NCBI RefSeq assembly: GCF_014323665.1
Contig: NZ_JABVEB010000003.1
Coordinates: 89,852 to 153,851, forward strand
DNA length: 64,000 nucleotides
Origin: Actinomadura sp. HBU206391
GTDB taxonomy: Bacteria; Actinomycetota; Actinomycetes; Streptosporangiales; Streptosporangiaceae
Direction: 5' to 3'
Notes under the pieces: model-generated
Database searches by the model: none
Told to the model about the DNA's origin: nothing
The model's input: only the letters and a program-made list of their open reading frames with translations
Position numbers and translations under genes: made by a program
Shown: piece after piece, positions 33,018 through 43,092 of the stretch
How the letters are laid out: each line of letters opens with the position of its first letter
How positions within the stretch are numbered: position 1 is the stretch's first letter

Positions 33018-35237
33018 ATGTACCACCGATCGCCCCGACGCCGCGATGCTCGCGCTTCGGCCGTCATCCTGATGTGTTCCATCGGCGCCCTGACCGCATG
33101 TTCCGGAGCCGAGGCGACCAAGGTCGCGGGGCATCGGGATCCCGCCCGGGACGCCACGGCCCTGTCCCGCAGGCCGATCGCGCCGGATCCGAGCTGGAAG
33201 AAGCTGGTGCTGAACGTCCCCGGCCCGTACGTCCGGCCGAAGTCGCTCTCGACTCAGGGCGACGCCGGTGCCGTGACCGACCCGAACGGACTGCTCGAGG
33301 AGGGCGGGGGGACGACGACGCTCACGACCACGGCGGACGACAGCACAAAGATCATCGTTGATCTGGGGGTCCTGGCCGGCGGTTTCGTCGAGCTGGGAGT
33401 CGAGCGGGCATCGGGCGCGCCGATCCGGATGTCGTACGCGGAGGGCAGCGGATACCTCGGCCGCGAAGGCGATGCCGACCCCGATCCCGGCGGGTTCTTC
33501 TACAAGGGCAGGACCCTGAGCACCGAAGACGACCCGGACGGCCGCGCCGACGTGTTCGACCCGCCCAGGAGGCCCATGGTGCTCAGAAGCCCCGGGCTGC
33601 GGGGCGCGCAGCGCTACATCGCCATCACGCTGGACGGGCCCGGCAAGGCCACGCTCGACTTCGTCCGGGTGCGGCAGACCGGCTTCCAGGGCCGCTACGA
33701 CGGGAACTTCCTGTCCGACGACGAGGTGCTCAACCGCGCCTGGTACGCCAGCGCGTACGGACTGGACCTGTCGACGATCCGAGGCGACCGCACCGATCCC
33801 CATGCGCGCTGGATCATTGTCGACGGCCCGAAGCGGGACCGGATCGTGTACGCGGGCGACGTACGGCTCGTCGCACAGGCGGCCTACAACCAGAGCGCCG
33901 AGTACCGGACGGCCGTACGCGACACGATCAACCTGTTCGCGTGCCAGCAGCGGCCCGATGGAACCTTCCCGGCGGCCAGCCGGGCCGATGTGCCGTGCGA
34001 GCTCGGTGACCCGGGTCCACCGGACGGCTCACCGGCGGGCTACGAACCACCAGGCGAGTCCGGCCCGGTCAGGCTCGACAGTTTCACCGCGTGGTGGGTC
34101 ATCGGCCTCGCCGACTACCTGCTCCACACCGGTGACGCGCGGTTCGTCGAGCCGCTGCTGCCGGTGGCACGCAGGGCGGTGCGGTTCTTCGTCGACCGCG
34201 CCCCGGCCGGCGGTCTGTGGAGGACCGCCGACTACGACGGAAAGGCGCCGTACAACTGGCACACTCCGGACAAGGCCGAAGGCGTCGACGCCTACAGCAA
34301 CGCGGCGTACTACGGCGCCCTCCGCTCGCTGGCCGCACTCGAACGGTCCGTGGCGAAAGACGCCACCGCGGCCGCGAGGCTCGACCGCATCGCCGCGCGG
34401 GTGAGGAGCGCCTTCGTGGCGAGGCTGTGGGATCCGAAGGCCGGCGCGGTGCTGCTCAACACCGAGGATCCAAGGCGTGACCACAGCTCCGACGCCAACG
34501 CCGGCGCGCTGCTGTTCGGCCTGCTCGACGACGGGCGGGCGCGCAGCGCCATGTCGTTCCTCGAGCAGCGGCTGGGCAGCGCGTACGGCACTCGGACCAG
34601 TGAGTTCCCCGCCTCGGACGCCAACCCGTACATGACGCAGTACATCTCTCCGTACATGGTGGCGCAGGAAGGCCTCGGGCGATTGCGCTACGGCGACGGC
34701 ACCGGCGCGCTGCGACTGATCCGCAAGTCCTGGGACCACATGATCCGGAACGGGCCCGGAACCGCCTGGGAGGAGATCGGCGTCGACGGGAGGCCGCTCG
34801 TGCCCCGTCCCGGTACCTCGCTGGAGTGGGGCGGCCACGTGGGCCTGGCCCACGCGTGGAGCACCGCGGTGCCGGCATTGTCCACGGGAGTACTGGGCGT
34901 CCGCCCGGTCACCGGCGCCTACAGGCGATGGGCGGTGGAACCCCGGCTCGCCGATCTGCGCTGGGCGCAGGGCGACGTCCCGGTGCCGGGCGGCAAGATC
35001 TCCGTGCGGTGGAGGCGTGGTGCCCGCGACGCCTCATTCGTCCTCACCGTCACCTCGCCCGGACGCACCACCGGCAGGGTCGCGGTCCCGCTCCTCGGCA
35101 GCGAGCGCACCATCGCCATGGACGGCCGGATCGTATGGCGGAACGGAGGCCCCGCCGGTGTGCGGGCGCGGCGGCTCGGCGGCTCGGTCGTCTTCGACGG
35201 CATCAGGGGAGACCACACCTTCGCGTGGACCCGATGA
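33018..35237 (+). CDS. GH78-like (alpha-L-rhamnosidase family) lipoprotein
   Basis: Protein of 739 residues starting two bases after the MMPL stop, so co-transcribed. Lipobox LTAC at about residue 25-28. A beta-sandwich domain (~60-230) is followed by an (alpha/alpha)6 barrel and a C-terminal beta domain. The barrel begins with VDGPKRDRIVYAGD where typical GH78 enzymes have DCPQRDER..GWTGD; the Glu after RD is missing, although the aspartates remain. It may use a different acid or substrate. Surface-anchored glycosidase is the best guess. Confidence 0.78.
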   Translation: MYHRSPRRRDARASAVILMCSIGALTACSGAEATKVAGHRDPARDATALSRRPIAPDPSWKKLVLNVPGPYVRPKSLSTQGDAGAVTDPNGLLEEGGGTTTLTTTADDSTKIIVDLGVLAGGFVELGVERASGAPIRMSYAEGSGYLGREGDADPDPGGFFYKGRTLSTEDDPDGRADVFDPPRRPMVLRSPGLRGAQRYIAITLDGPGKATLDFVRVRQTGFQGRYDGNFLSDDEVLNRAWYASAYGLDLSTIRGDRTDPHARWIIVDGPKRDRIVYAGDVRLVAQAAYNQSAEYRTAVRDTINLFACQQRPDGTFPAASRADVPCELGDPGPPDGSPAGYEPPGESGPVRLDSFTAWWVIGLADYLLHTGDARFVEPLLPVARRAVRFFVDRAPAGGLWRTADYDGKAPYNWHTPDKAEGVDAYSNAAYYGALRSLAALERSVAKDATAAARLDRIAARVRSAFVARLWDPKAGAVLLNTEDPRRDHSSDANAGALLFGLLDDGRARSAMSFLEQRLGSAYGTRTSEFPASDANPYMTQYISPYMVAQEGLGRLRYGDGTGALRLIRKSWDHMIRNGPGTAWEEIGVDGRPLVPRPGTSLEWGGHVGLAHAWSTAVPALSTGVLGVRPVTGAYRRWAVEPRLADLRWAQGDVPVPGGKISVRWRRGARDASFVLTVTSPGRTTGRVAVPLLGSERTIAMDGRIVWRNGGPAGVRARRLGGSVVFDGIRGDHTFAWTR

Positions 35238-35390
35238 CGCGGAGGTGCCGGTGAACCCATGGGCACCCGGACGGCTCGGGCAGGCGCGGTGGCCGTTCGG
35301 CGAAACCCTGAGGTCAAGTCTGGGGCTGGCATTGGTGAGTTGGGTGCGATGTGCCAGGGGACGGTCACGCACGGTCGGCACCATGTGGGC

Positions 35391-35564
35391 ATGACGCGCT
35401 TGAAGTTCAACGAGCTCGAGGAGCTCGTCCGGTCCGATCCGGAAGTCGACGCCGACGAGGCGATGGAGTACGGCGACTGGCTGGCCTTTCACCGTCCCGG
35501 CCGCCGTGAACGGCCGCCCCGGCGTCGGCTGAAAGAGTTCCTCAAAAGGCGCCGTGAGCGGTAA
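35391..35564 (+). CDS. Small charged protein, hypothetical
   Basis: Frame of 57 residues: an acidic first half (NELEELVRSDPEVDADEAM) and a strongly basic C-terminus ending in KEFLKRRRER. Third positions are G/C-rich, which supports coding. The ATG at 35391 lacks a strong ribosome site; an in-frame start at 35259 would add 44 less convincing residues. Function unknown. Confidence 0.42.
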   Translation: MTRLKFNELEELVRSDPEVDADEAMEYGDWLAFHRPGRRERPPRRRLKEFLKRRRER

Positions 35565-35639
35565 AGGCTGACTCATGAAAGCACACGGTGATGTCCTTGC
35601 CCCTTCGCACGGCTACGCGCAGTGAGGATGCTTGCCTCC

Positions 35640-36629
35640 ATGGTGACCTTTTCCTTGGACGATGTGCGTGCCGTCCGCAAGAAGCGCGACGCGTGGTGGA
35701 CCGTCTTCCTGGTCGATCCCGTCGCGATCCGGTTGACGCGGTTCCTGGCCAACCGCACGTCGATCACCCCGAACCAGATCACCGTGGGCTCCATTGTCCT
35801 CGGCGCACTCTCGGCCGCCAGCTTCGCGCTGGCGTCCCCCGGCTGGCTGGCCCTCGGAGCGCTCTTCTACCACCTCAGCTTCGTGCTCGACTGCTGCGAT
35901 GGGAAGATCGCCCGGCTCAAGCGCAGCGGCACGCTGTTCGGACTCTGGCTGGACTTCATGTTCGACCAGGCCCGCGTCGTCTGCTGCGCGCTCACCCTGA
36001 CCGTCGGCCAGTACGCCGTGACCGGTCAGGTGGCGTACCTCTATCTCGGCTTCGCGATCATCTGTCTGGACGTTCTGCGCTATCTCAACTCGTCACAGGT
36101 CTCCAAGGCCAGGCGGCTGATGCGCAAGCGGATCAAGGCCGCGGTGCGCGAGCAGGAGGCCCTGGAACTCGCCGCCGGTATCGTCGCGCCGCAGCCGAGG
36201 CTCAGCGACGAGCAGCTCACCTACGTCGAGGACACGCTCCGCCAGCGGCCGGACCCGGACCTGGACGAGGTGGCCCCGAGCGAGGAGCGGGTGGTCGATC
36301 TGCACCGTGGGTTCAACTCGCGCTTCCCGTGGTACCGCGGCGTACGGGTGTTCATGCTCCGCCACCGCGTGCGCACCCACCTGATCAGCGGCATTGAGTT
36401 CCAGATGGCGGCGTTCATCATCGCGCCACTGCTGGCGGCCGTGGCCGGCAGCGGAGCCATCTTCGCGGTGACGATCGGCGCCGGCGCCCCGCTCCTGATC
36501 CTGGAACTCGTGATCATCTACAAGCTCCTGCTGCAGACCAGGGACTGCCAGCGCGTTCTCGACGAGCTCGCCTCCTCGAGGAACGCGGCGTCCGAACGAC
36601 GGTCGCTCACCGTGGTCGGCGGCCGGTGA
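35640..36629 (+). CDS. CDP-alcohol phosphatidyltransferase family membrane protein
   Basis: Enzyme of about 329 residues that joins an alcohol to a CDP-activated phosphoalcohol. The full catalytic signature is present at about 83-108: DCCDGKIAR, then G eight residues later, and two Asp four residues apart (LDFMFD). About six membrane segments; a charged cytosolic loop of ~80 residues splits the last two from the rest, longer than in typical phospholipid enzymes. Starts at 35622 (GTG), 35628 and 35640 are all possible; 35640 best fits the family N-terminus. Product unknown. Confidence 0.85.
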   Translation: MVTFSLDDVRAVRKKRDAWWTVFLVDPVAIRLTRFLANRTSITPNQITVGSIVLGALSAASFALASPGWLALGALFYHLSFVLDCCDGKIARLKRSGTLFGLWLDFMFDQARVVCCALTLTVGQYAVTGQVAYLYLGFAIICLDVLRYLNSSQVSKARRLMRKRIKAAVREQEALELAAGIVAPQPRLSDEQLTYVEDTLRQRPDPDLDEVAPSEERVVDLHRGFNSRFPWYRGVRVFMLRHRVRTHLISGIEFQMAAFIIAPLLAAVAGSGAIFAVTIGAGAPLLILELVIIYKLLLQTRDCQRVLDELASSRNAASERRSLTVVGGR

Positions 36630-36673
36630 TGCGCCCGCCGCCTCCGCCTGAGCCCGGCCACGCGGCAGAAGGC

Positions 36674-37462
36674 CTACGGCCGCCGCGAGGGCGGCTCCGG
36701 CCGGACGTGCGCCGATACGGCCATCGCGTCCACGAGCCCGGCTGCCGGGCCATCGGCCGGCCCCGCGACTCGATGGCGGACACCGGCCATCAGAGAGACG
36801 CCTGGAAGTGACGTGACGGGCAGGTGGCGCTCGAGTCTGATGACGGCGCTCAGAAGCCCGTTGAGCACGGGAGGCGGCGTGCCGAGGTCGCAGCCGACCA
36901 AGTGCCGCCGCCGCCGGCTCACCACCGGGCGGAGCAGCACGTTCCAGCTCCACATCCGTTCGACCAGCAGGTCGGCGCCACGGATCACGTCCGCCAGCGC
37001 CTCACGCGTGTAACGGCGGACCCGGCCGAGTGAGAGGTCGTGGGTCGACCACAGGGTCGGGTCGGCCGGGACCGCGATGAGCGCCCGGCCGTCCGGGCGG
37101 AGCACCCGGGCGATCTCGGCGGCCACCGCCCGATCGTCCTCGACGTGCTCCAGGACGTTCAGCGCGAGGGCGAAGTCGTACTCCGCCGAGGGCACGGGCA
37201 GGAATCGGGGATCGGCGCGATACGCCTCGACGCCCCGCCGCCGGGCGATCTCGACGGCCCCCTCGGACCAGTCCACCGCCACCGCCTGCCAGCCATGCTG
37301 GAGCAGGACGCGGGTGTTCCCGCCTCCGGCCGCGCCGACGTCGATCGCCCGGCCCGATCCACCGGTCCGTCGCAGCTCACGCGCGATGATCGAGCGGCGC
37401 TCACGGTGCCACCAGTGCCGGTCCTCACGCTCGACGGCGTGCTCGATCTCGATCGCGTCCAC
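36674..37462 (-). CDS. Class I SAM-dependent methyltransferase
   Basis: Protein of 262 residues with motif I IDVGAAGGGN (about 40-49), the acidic end of strand 2 in VAVDWSEG, and LALNVLEHVEDD for motif IV. Resembles methyltransferases near lipid and glycan synthesis genes. GTG 37462 has GGGGAGGGG upstream. It follows the membrane glycosyltransferase-like gene on the same strand (114-base gap) and converges on the phosphatidyltransferase gene. Confidence 0.87.
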   Translation of the reverse strand: MDAIEIEHAVEREDRHWWHRERRSIIARELRRTGGSGRAIDVGAAGGGNTRVLLQHGWQAVAVDWSEGAVEIARRRGVEAYRADPRFLPVPSAEYDFALALNVLEHVEDDRAVAAEIARVLRPDGRALIAVPADPTLWSTHDLSLGRVRRYTREALADVIRGADLLVERMWSWNVLLRPVVSRRRRHLVGCDLGTPPPVLNGLLSAVIRLERHLPVTSLPGVSLMAGVRHRVAGPADGPAAGLVDAMAVSAHVRPEPPSRRP

Positions 37463-37576
37463 GTCGCCGCCCCTCCCCGATGACCACTGAATGTGACACT
37501 CCGTAACCGTACGCGGTCAGAGGTCGCCATGCTCGTGGACACCGCCGGGATCCGGTCAGCGGATTGCGGTACGTCG

Positions 37577-39076
37577 TCACGGTGGCGGGAGGTGAGCGTG
37601 CCAGCCGCGGTCGGGTCGCAGGCGCATGTGCCGCCAGCCGGCCGGGAAGTCGCGGCTTCTCTTGCTCCGGGTGACCACGACGACCTGCAGTCCACGCGCC
37701 CGCATCCGGTCGAAGATCGGCTCGATCTCCCGGGCCGGGGCGCGCCGAGGTACCCCGTGGACGTAGCGCCGCCAGTAACGGCACTGCGTCAGGTAGGCGA
37801 TCTGCGCGGCATTGGTGCCGTAGATGACGCACGGCGGCCGGACCGGCAGGCGACTGATCGCGTGGGCCTGCTGGATCCCCTCCCGACGCGCCTCCCGCAT
37901 CTCGCGGGCCATCCCATGGGCCATCGTGAGCTGGGCGGCGACCAGGAGCACCACGATTCCCGCCGCCACGGCCGGTCCCACCGGGCGCAGATGCCGCGAC
38001 AGCAGGCGCAGGCCCTCGCCCGCCGGCAGCGCGAGGAGCGCGTAGGTGGGCAGCAGAAAGCGCGGGTTGGCGAGCTGGCTGAAGAAGAAGTAGGGGACGG
38101 CATTGGCCGCCGCCACCATGACGGCGATCAGCGCGGGGCGCCGGCCCGCGCTGCCGCGCAGCGCCAGCAGGCCGGTCACCGCGAGAACCGTCAGCATGAA
38201 CCAGACCAGCCCGGCGCCGACGGTGACCCGGCCGCAGGTGCTGTCGGCGGACGTGCACAGAAGGGTGCCGGAACCGAAGCTCTGCAGATGACGGAGCACC
38301 TGGACGTGCAGGCCGTCGCCGTTCCACCGGGCGATCTGCGCGACCCTCGGCAGCAACCCCCCGAACCGAAGATGGGCTTCGATGATCCACGGAACCCAGC
38401 CGATGGCGCTGCCGGCCAGGATGGCGCCGAGCCTCTGGAGTCGCCGGCGGCGGCTCAGAAATGCCGTGACGACCAGCGGCAGGGCGATCCAGACGGTGTC
38501 GACGGGTCGCACGACGGACATGACCCCGAACGCCGCCACCAGCCCGGCGATCGCGGGGCCCGCCTCCGGCGCCCCGGCGACCAGGCCGGCCCGGACGAAC
38601 AGCGCCACCGCGGCGACCGTGCACAGGGCCGTGAACATGTTCGGCATGGCCGCGTTGCCGTAGAAGACCGACACCCACAGCGTGCACAGCAGGAGTGCCG
38701 CGAGCGGGACGGCACTGGTGTCGCGCAGCCTCAGCCAGGGCCGGAACGCGTAGAAGACTCCAATGCTCGACAGCGCGATCACGTAGCCGCGGATCACTTC
38801 GGTCGATGCGTCCAAGGCGGCGACCGGCGCCACGATCAGCGGGACCCCCCAGGCGCGCGGCGCGTCCATGAAGCCCGGCGGCACCTCGCGGGAGAACTGG
38901 GTGACGTACAGGATCTCGTCCCAGCCGAGGAACACGCGGTGCATTCCCAGCGCCAACTGCGCCGCCGCGTAGCCGGCCGCGACCACCGCGAGCAGAGTGA
39001 GATTGCGCCGGGACGGGCGGCCGGCATCGGCGGACGCGGTGACGACCGGCGGGCGCGGGTCGAGTGCCTGGGACAT
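37577..39076 (-). CDS. Polytopic membrane glycosyltransferase-like protein
   Basis: Protein of 499 residues with about ten membrane segments and an early acidic loop motif (GWDEILYVTQF), the layout of GT-C enzymes (GT39/GT83/GT87-type) that use polyprenyl-phosphate sugars. The last ~100 residues are soluble. Assignment rests on topology and the Asp-containing first loop. ATG 39076 has GGAGATCGGC upstream. Probably one unit with the methyltransferase gene. Confidence 0.65.
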   Translation of the reverse strand: MSQALDPRPPVVTASADAGRPSRRNLTLLAVVAAGYAAAQLALGMHRVFLGWDEILYVTQFSREVPPGFMDAPRAWGVPLIVAPVAALDASTEVIRGYVIALSSIGVFYAFRPWLRLRDTSAVPLAALLLCTLWVSVFYGNAAMPNMFTALCTVAAVALFVRAGLVAGAPEAGPAIAGLVAAFGVMSVVRPVDTVWIALPLVVTAFLSRRRRLQRLGAILAGSAIGWVPWIIEAHLRFGGLLPRVAQIARWNGDGLHVQVLRHLQSFGSGTLLCTSADSTCGRVTVGAGLVWFMLTVLAVTGLLALRGSAGRRPALIAVMVAAANAVPYFFFSQLANPRFLLPTYALLALPAGEGLRLLSRHLRPVGPAVAAGIVVLLVAAQLTMAHGMAREMREARREGIQQAHAISRLPVRPPCVIYGTNAAQIAYLTQCRYWRRYVHGVPRRAPAREIEPIFDRMRARGLQVVVVTRSKRSRDFPAGWRHMRLRPDRGWHAHLPPP

Positions 39077-39195
39077 GCCGATCTCCATTGGTCCCTGGCC
39101 CACGTGGACCCACCGGTCTAGGCGACGAGCGCGGGGCGGCGTCAGATCGCTCCCAAGATCGCCGCCATGCCCCGCATCACAGGTCTGCCCGCCAC

Positions 39196-39218
39196 CGGGC
39201 ACGGACTCACCGTGCCCG
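39196..39218. terminator. Hairpin between CoxG-like and glycosyltransferase-like genes
   Basis: CGGGCACGG ACTCA CCGTGCCCG: a perfect nine-base stem with a five-base loop, 56 bases past the stop of the minus-strand CoxG-like gene and 120 bases before the next gene. Probably a terminator for the upstream gene. Confidence 0.6.
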
Positions 39219-39273
39219 TGGTGATCACGCGGTAAAGATTCGGCCGCTCGCCGCCGACAAGGGCCCGGGCCGG

Positions 39274-40254
39274 TCAGCGGTGGTGGCGACCACGCCGCCG
39301 GCGGAACACCCGCCAGACGGTGAACACGGCGATGACACCGGCGGCGACCGGTGCGACGCGCTTGGCCACCGAGGGGCCGGCCACCTCGAGCAGGTCGATG
39401 GCGTCCTCGGAGCGTCTCTCCAGCGGAGCGCCGGCCCCGGCGGGCACGGCCGACACGGGGGGCGCGTCCCTGCCCTCGGCCGCTGGCTCGTCCGCCGCCT
39501 TCCCCGCGGGAGCGGCGGCCGCCTCGGGCGCGCGTGCCGGCCGAACCGGCTCGGGCGCCGGTCCGGGCTTCGCGGACGCCGAAACAACGGCCTCGCCGGT
39601 GCCGGGCTCGGTGACAGGCGCTTCAGGTGTGGGCGCCTCGGACCCGGCCGGCTCGGACACAGGCGCCTCGGACACAGGCGCCTCGGCCGCGGGGACCTCC
39701 GGCGCGGGAGGCTCGGACGCGGAGACGGCGGGCGCCGCAGGGACCTCGGGCGCCGCGGGAACCGCCGCCTTGCCGGCTGCGGCCGGGGGCGTACCCGCCG
39801 TGAGCTCCTCCGAGAGGGCCTTGGCGAATCGGGCGACCAGCTTGCCGCCGACCTCCGACAGGATGTTGCGGCCGAACTGGGCCGGGCGGCCGGTCACTTT
39901 GAGCTTGGTGTGAACGCTCACGCGGGTCGACTCGGCCGCCGCCTCGTCTCCGGTCACCGGGCTCAGCTCGGCCCGCACGGTGACCGAGGCGGTGCCCGAT
40001 CCGCGCGCCTCCTTACCGGTGCCCTCCATCGTGACGACACGAGCCGACTCGTCGGCCTTGACGATGCGCGCGGTGCCTCTGTAGGTGATGGTCATCGCGC
40101 CCAGCTTCACCTTGAGCCGGCCGCTCAGCTCGTCGCCGTCGATCGAGTCCAGTGTGGCCCCCGGCACGCACGGTGCCACGCGCTCCACGTCCAGCAGCAT
40201 CGGCCAAGCCCGATCCACCGGCACGGGAATGGTGAACTCGTGATCGAGTTCCAT
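39274..40254 (-). CDS. CoxG-like SRPBCC protein with long Pro/Ala/Glu linker and membrane tail
   Basis: Protein of 326 residues. Residues 1-150 form the CoxG/SRPBCC domain (MELDHEFTIPVPVDRAW, then CVPGATLDSIDGDELSG and GRPAQFGRN). A repetitive linker of ~125 residues follows, rich in Pro, Ala, Glu and Ser (units like APVSEAP), and then a C-terminal membrane segment and a basic tail. CoxG anchors CO dehydrogenase to the membrane in carboxydotrophs. It lies 10 kb from the coxSLM-like operon, so partnership is inferred. ATG 40254 has GGGAGG 8 bases upstream. Confidence 0.85.
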   Translation of the reverse strand: MELDHEFTIPVPVDRAWPMLLDVERVAPCVPGATLDSIDGDELSGRLKVKLGAMTITYRGTARIVKADESARVVTMEGTGKEARGSGTASVTVRAELSPVTGDEAAAESTRVSVHTKLKVTGRPAQFGRNILSEVGGKLVARFAKALSEELTAGTPPAAAGKAAVPAAPEVPAAPAVSASEPPAPEVPAAEAPVSEAPVSEPAGSEAPTPEAPVTEPGTGEAVVSASAKPGPAPEPVRPARAPEAAAAPAGKAADEPAAEGRDAPPVSAVPAGAGAPLERRSEDAIDLLEVAGPSVAKRVAPVAAGVIAVFTVWRVFRRRRGRHHR

Positions 40255-40346
40255 GACTGATGCCTCCCGATTGGCTCCTTGCCACGACCTTATGGCCATG
40301 GCCGCCGAGCCGCCAGAGCGCTGATCCGTTCGTGCGGCCCGGGGAA

Positions 40347-41909
40347 CTACTCCCATTCGATGGTGCCGGGCGGCTTGCTGGTGATGTCCACCACGACGCG
40401 GGTGATGTCAGGGACCTCATTGGTGATGCGGGTGGAGATCCGCTGCAGGACCTCATAGGGCAGTCTCGCCCAGTCCGCCGTCATCGCGTCCTCGCTGGTG
40501 ACCGGACGCAACACGACCGGATGACCGTACGTGCGCCCGTCACCCTGGACGCCCACCGACCGGACATCGGCCAGCAGCACGATCGGGAACTGCCAGACGT
40601 CGCGGTCGAGTCCGGCCTTCGACAGCTCCTCACGGGCGATCGCGTCGGCGTCACGCAGGATGTCCAGCCGGTCCCTGCTGACCGCGCCGATGATGCGGAT
40701 GGCCAGGCCCGGACCCGGGAACGGGTGCCGCCAGACGATCTCGGCCGGCAGGCCGAGCTGCTCGCCCAGCGCCCGCACCTCGTCCTTGAACAGCGTCCGC
40801 AGTGGCTCGACCAGCTGGAAACGGAGGTCGTCGGGGAGCCCGCCGACGTTGTGGTGCGACTTGATGTTGGCCGCGCCGGTGCCGCCGCCGGACTCGACGA
40901 CGTCCGGATAGAGGGTGCCCTGCACGAGGAACTCCACGGGCTCGGCCGACTCGCCCACGATCTCGCGGGCCGCCGCCTCGAACACCCGGATGAACTCCCG
41001 CCCGATGATCTTTCGCTTGTCCTCGGGGTCGGTGACGTTCTCCAGTGCGGACAGGAAGCGCTCGGCGGCGTCCACGACGTGCAGGTTGACACCGGTGGCG
41101 GCGACGAAGTCCTTTTCGACCTGCTCGGCCTCACCCTTCCGCAGCAGCCCATGGTCCACGAACACGCAGGTCAGCTGGTCGCCGACGGCGCGCTGGACGA
41201 GCGCGCCGGCCACCGCCGAGTCGACCCCGCCCGAGAGCGCGCAGATCACTCGCCGGTCGCCGACCTGGACCCGTACGGCGTCGATCGTCTCCTCGGCGAT
41301 GTTGACCATGGTCCAGTTGGGCCGGCAGCCGGCCTCCTCGTAGAGGAACCGCCGCAGCACCTCCATGCCGTGGTCGGTGTGCATCACCTCGGGGTGGAAC
41401 TGCACGCCGTACAGCCCGCGGTCGCGGTCCTCCATCGCCGCGACGGGCGTCACGTCGGTGCTGGCGGTGACGGTGAACCCGTCGGGGGCGGCCGAGCAGG
41501 AGTCCCGGTGGGACATCCACACCGACTGCTCGGCGGGCAGCCCGGCCAGGAGCGCGCCCTCGCCGGAGAACCGCAGGACGGTGCCTCCGTACTCGGCGAC
41601 ATCGGAGTTCTCCACCAGGCCGCCGAGCGCCTGGGCCATGACCTGGAAGCCGTAGCAGATGCCCATGGTGGCCACCCCGGTGGTGAACAATCCGGCGGGC
41701 GCGGCCGGGGCACCGGGCTCGTAGACCGAGGACGGGCCGCCGGAGAGGATGATCGCCTTCGGCCGCTTGGCGAGCATCTCCTCGACCGGCATGGTCGATG
41801 GCACGATCTCGCTGAACACACTGCACTCTCGCACCCGCCGTGCGATCAACTGTGCGTACTGCGCACCGAAGTCGACGACAAGGACGGTGTCAAAGGACTG
41901 CTCGGTCAA
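40347..41909 (-). CDS. guaA: GMP synthase (glutamine-hydrolysing)
   Basis: Converts XMP to GMP with ATP and glutamine. The protein has 520 residues. The class I amidotransferase triad is Cys85 (GICYGF), His172 and Glu174 (QFHPE); the ATP pyrophosphatase P-loop SGGVDS is at 226-231; the C-terminal dimerisation domain ends in GTIEWE, the canonical tail. Start ATG 41909. Followed after 92 bases by the CoxG-like gene. Confidence 0.97.
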   Translation of the reverse strand: MTEQSFDTVLVVDFGAQYAQLIARRVRECSVFSEIVPSTMPVEEMLAKRPKAIILSGGPSSVYEPGAPAAPAGLFTTGVATMGICYGFQVMAQALGGLVENSDVAEYGGTVLRFSGEGALLAGLPAEQSVWMSHRDSCSAAPDGFTVTASTDVTPVAAMEDRDRGLYGVQFHPEVMHTDHGMEVLRRFLYEEAGCRPNWTMVNIAEETIDAVRVQVGDRRVICALSGGVDSAVAGALVQRAVGDQLTCVFVDHGLLRKGEAEQVEKDFVAATGVNLHVVDAAERFLSALENVTDPEDKRKIIGREFIRVFEAAAREIVGESAEPVEFLVQGTLYPDVVESGGGTGAANIKSHHNVGGLPDDLRFQLVEPLRTLFKDEVRALGEQLGLPAEIVWRHPFPGPGLAIRIIGAVSRDRLDILRDADAIAREELSKAGLDRDVWQFPIVLLADVRSVGVQGDGRTYGHPVVLRPVTSEDAMTADWARLPYEVLQRISTRITNEVPDITRVVVDITSKPPGTIEWE

Positions 41910-42124
41910 CGAGGACGCCTTTCGAAGATACGGGGCGATCGTCCAGTCTAGATGCTCTGCCTGCGCTTATGTCCCAGCCCCCGCCACGTCGCCGTCACGC
42001 CCGGGGCCGAGCCCCGAATGAATCTCGCGTGGATCGCGCCGCCCTTTCCAAATTCGTGACGACCCGGTCGCTCTGTGTAATGATCTGGTACCTCTGGAGG
42101 CCCCCACTCCTTTTGGAGTCTCAT

Positions 42125-43075
42125 TTGAAACGCGCAGGTCTGCTCGCCGTGGCAGGTGTCCTTTCGGCCGTCCCGGCGGCCGTGCCCACCGCCGTCACCG
42201 GCACCGCACCGGCGGCCTCGGGCCGAGAGGACCGGTGCGGGCAGAGCCCGCGGAGCGACGCGCACGACGCCCGCGCCCCCGGCGGTTCGGGCGACACCCA
42301 CGGATCGCGCGACCGCGCCGAACTCACACCGGCACAGGTCGCGCAGGTCGAGCGGCATTTCGGCAGCCTCCTGGCGCGCAAGCAGGTCAAGACGAGGGCC
42401 CACGCGGCGACCAACGCGATCCCGGTCTACGTGCACATCCTGCACGCCGGCCCGAAGGGGAATCTGCCGGACACGAAGATCAACGAGCAGATAGCGGTGC
42501 TCAACGCCACCTACGCCGGAAAGGTCGGCGGCGCCGACACCGGTTTCGGCTTCTCCCTCAAGGGCGTCACCCGAACCAACGATCAGTCCTGGTACGGCAA
42601 GCCCGAGGAGCACGAGAAGGCGATCAAGACCAAACTGCGCCAGGGCGGCAACGGCACGCTCAATCTCTACACTGCCAACCTCGGCGACCAGCTTCTCGGC
42701 TGGGCGACCTTTCCCTGGCAGTACGCCGCGAATCCGGTCATGGACGGGGTCGTGGTGCACTACGCCAGCATGCCCGGCGGGGCGAGCGTGAACTTCGACA
42801 AGGGCTACACCGCGACGCACGAGGTCGGGCACTGGCTCGGTCTCTACCACACCTTCCAGAACGGCTGCCAGAGCCCGGGCGACACGGTGGCGGACACGCC
42901 GGACGAGCGTGAGCCGTCGGACGGCTGCCCCCCGACGGGCAGGGACACCTGCCCGTCGGTCGGCGCGGACCCGATCCACAACTACATGGACTACTCCCGC
43001 GACAGCTGCATGAACCAGTTCTCGGCCGGTCAGGGCGACCGTATGCGCAAGATCTGGGCCGTCTACCGCTCCTGA
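42125..43075 (+). CDS. Secreted M43 (pappalysin-like) zinc metalloprotease
   Basis: Secreted protease of 316 residues: signal peptide, propeptide-like region, then HEVGHWLGLYH, the HExxHxxGxxH zinc motif of metzincins, and the Met-turn NYMDYS. Four Cys near the C-terminus (GCQSPG, GCPP, DTCPS, SCMN) fit the disulfides of cytophagalysins. TTG 42125 is chosen: GGAG is 6 bases upstream and the protein then begins MKRAGLLAVAGVL, a signal peptide. The earlier ATG at 42080 would give a less regular N-terminus. Stop is 17 bases from a converging TetR gene. Confidence 0.9.
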   Translation: MKRAGLLAVAGVLSAVPAAVPTAVTGTAPAASGREDRCGQSPRSDAHDARAPGGSGDTHGSRDRAELTPAQVAQVERHFGSLLARKQVKTRAHAATNAIPVYVHILHAGPKGNLPDTKINEQIAVLNATYAGKVGGADTGFGFSLKGVTRTNDQSWYGKPEEHEKAIKTKLRQGGNGTLNLYTANLGDQLLGWATFPWQYAANPVMDGVVVHYASMPGGASVNFDKGYTATHEVGHWLGLYHTFQNGCQSPGDTVADTPDEREPSDGCPPTGRDTCPSVGADPIHNYMDYSRDSCMNQFSAGQGDRMRKIWAVYRS

Positions 43076-43092
43076 TCCCGGCGCGCCGACCC

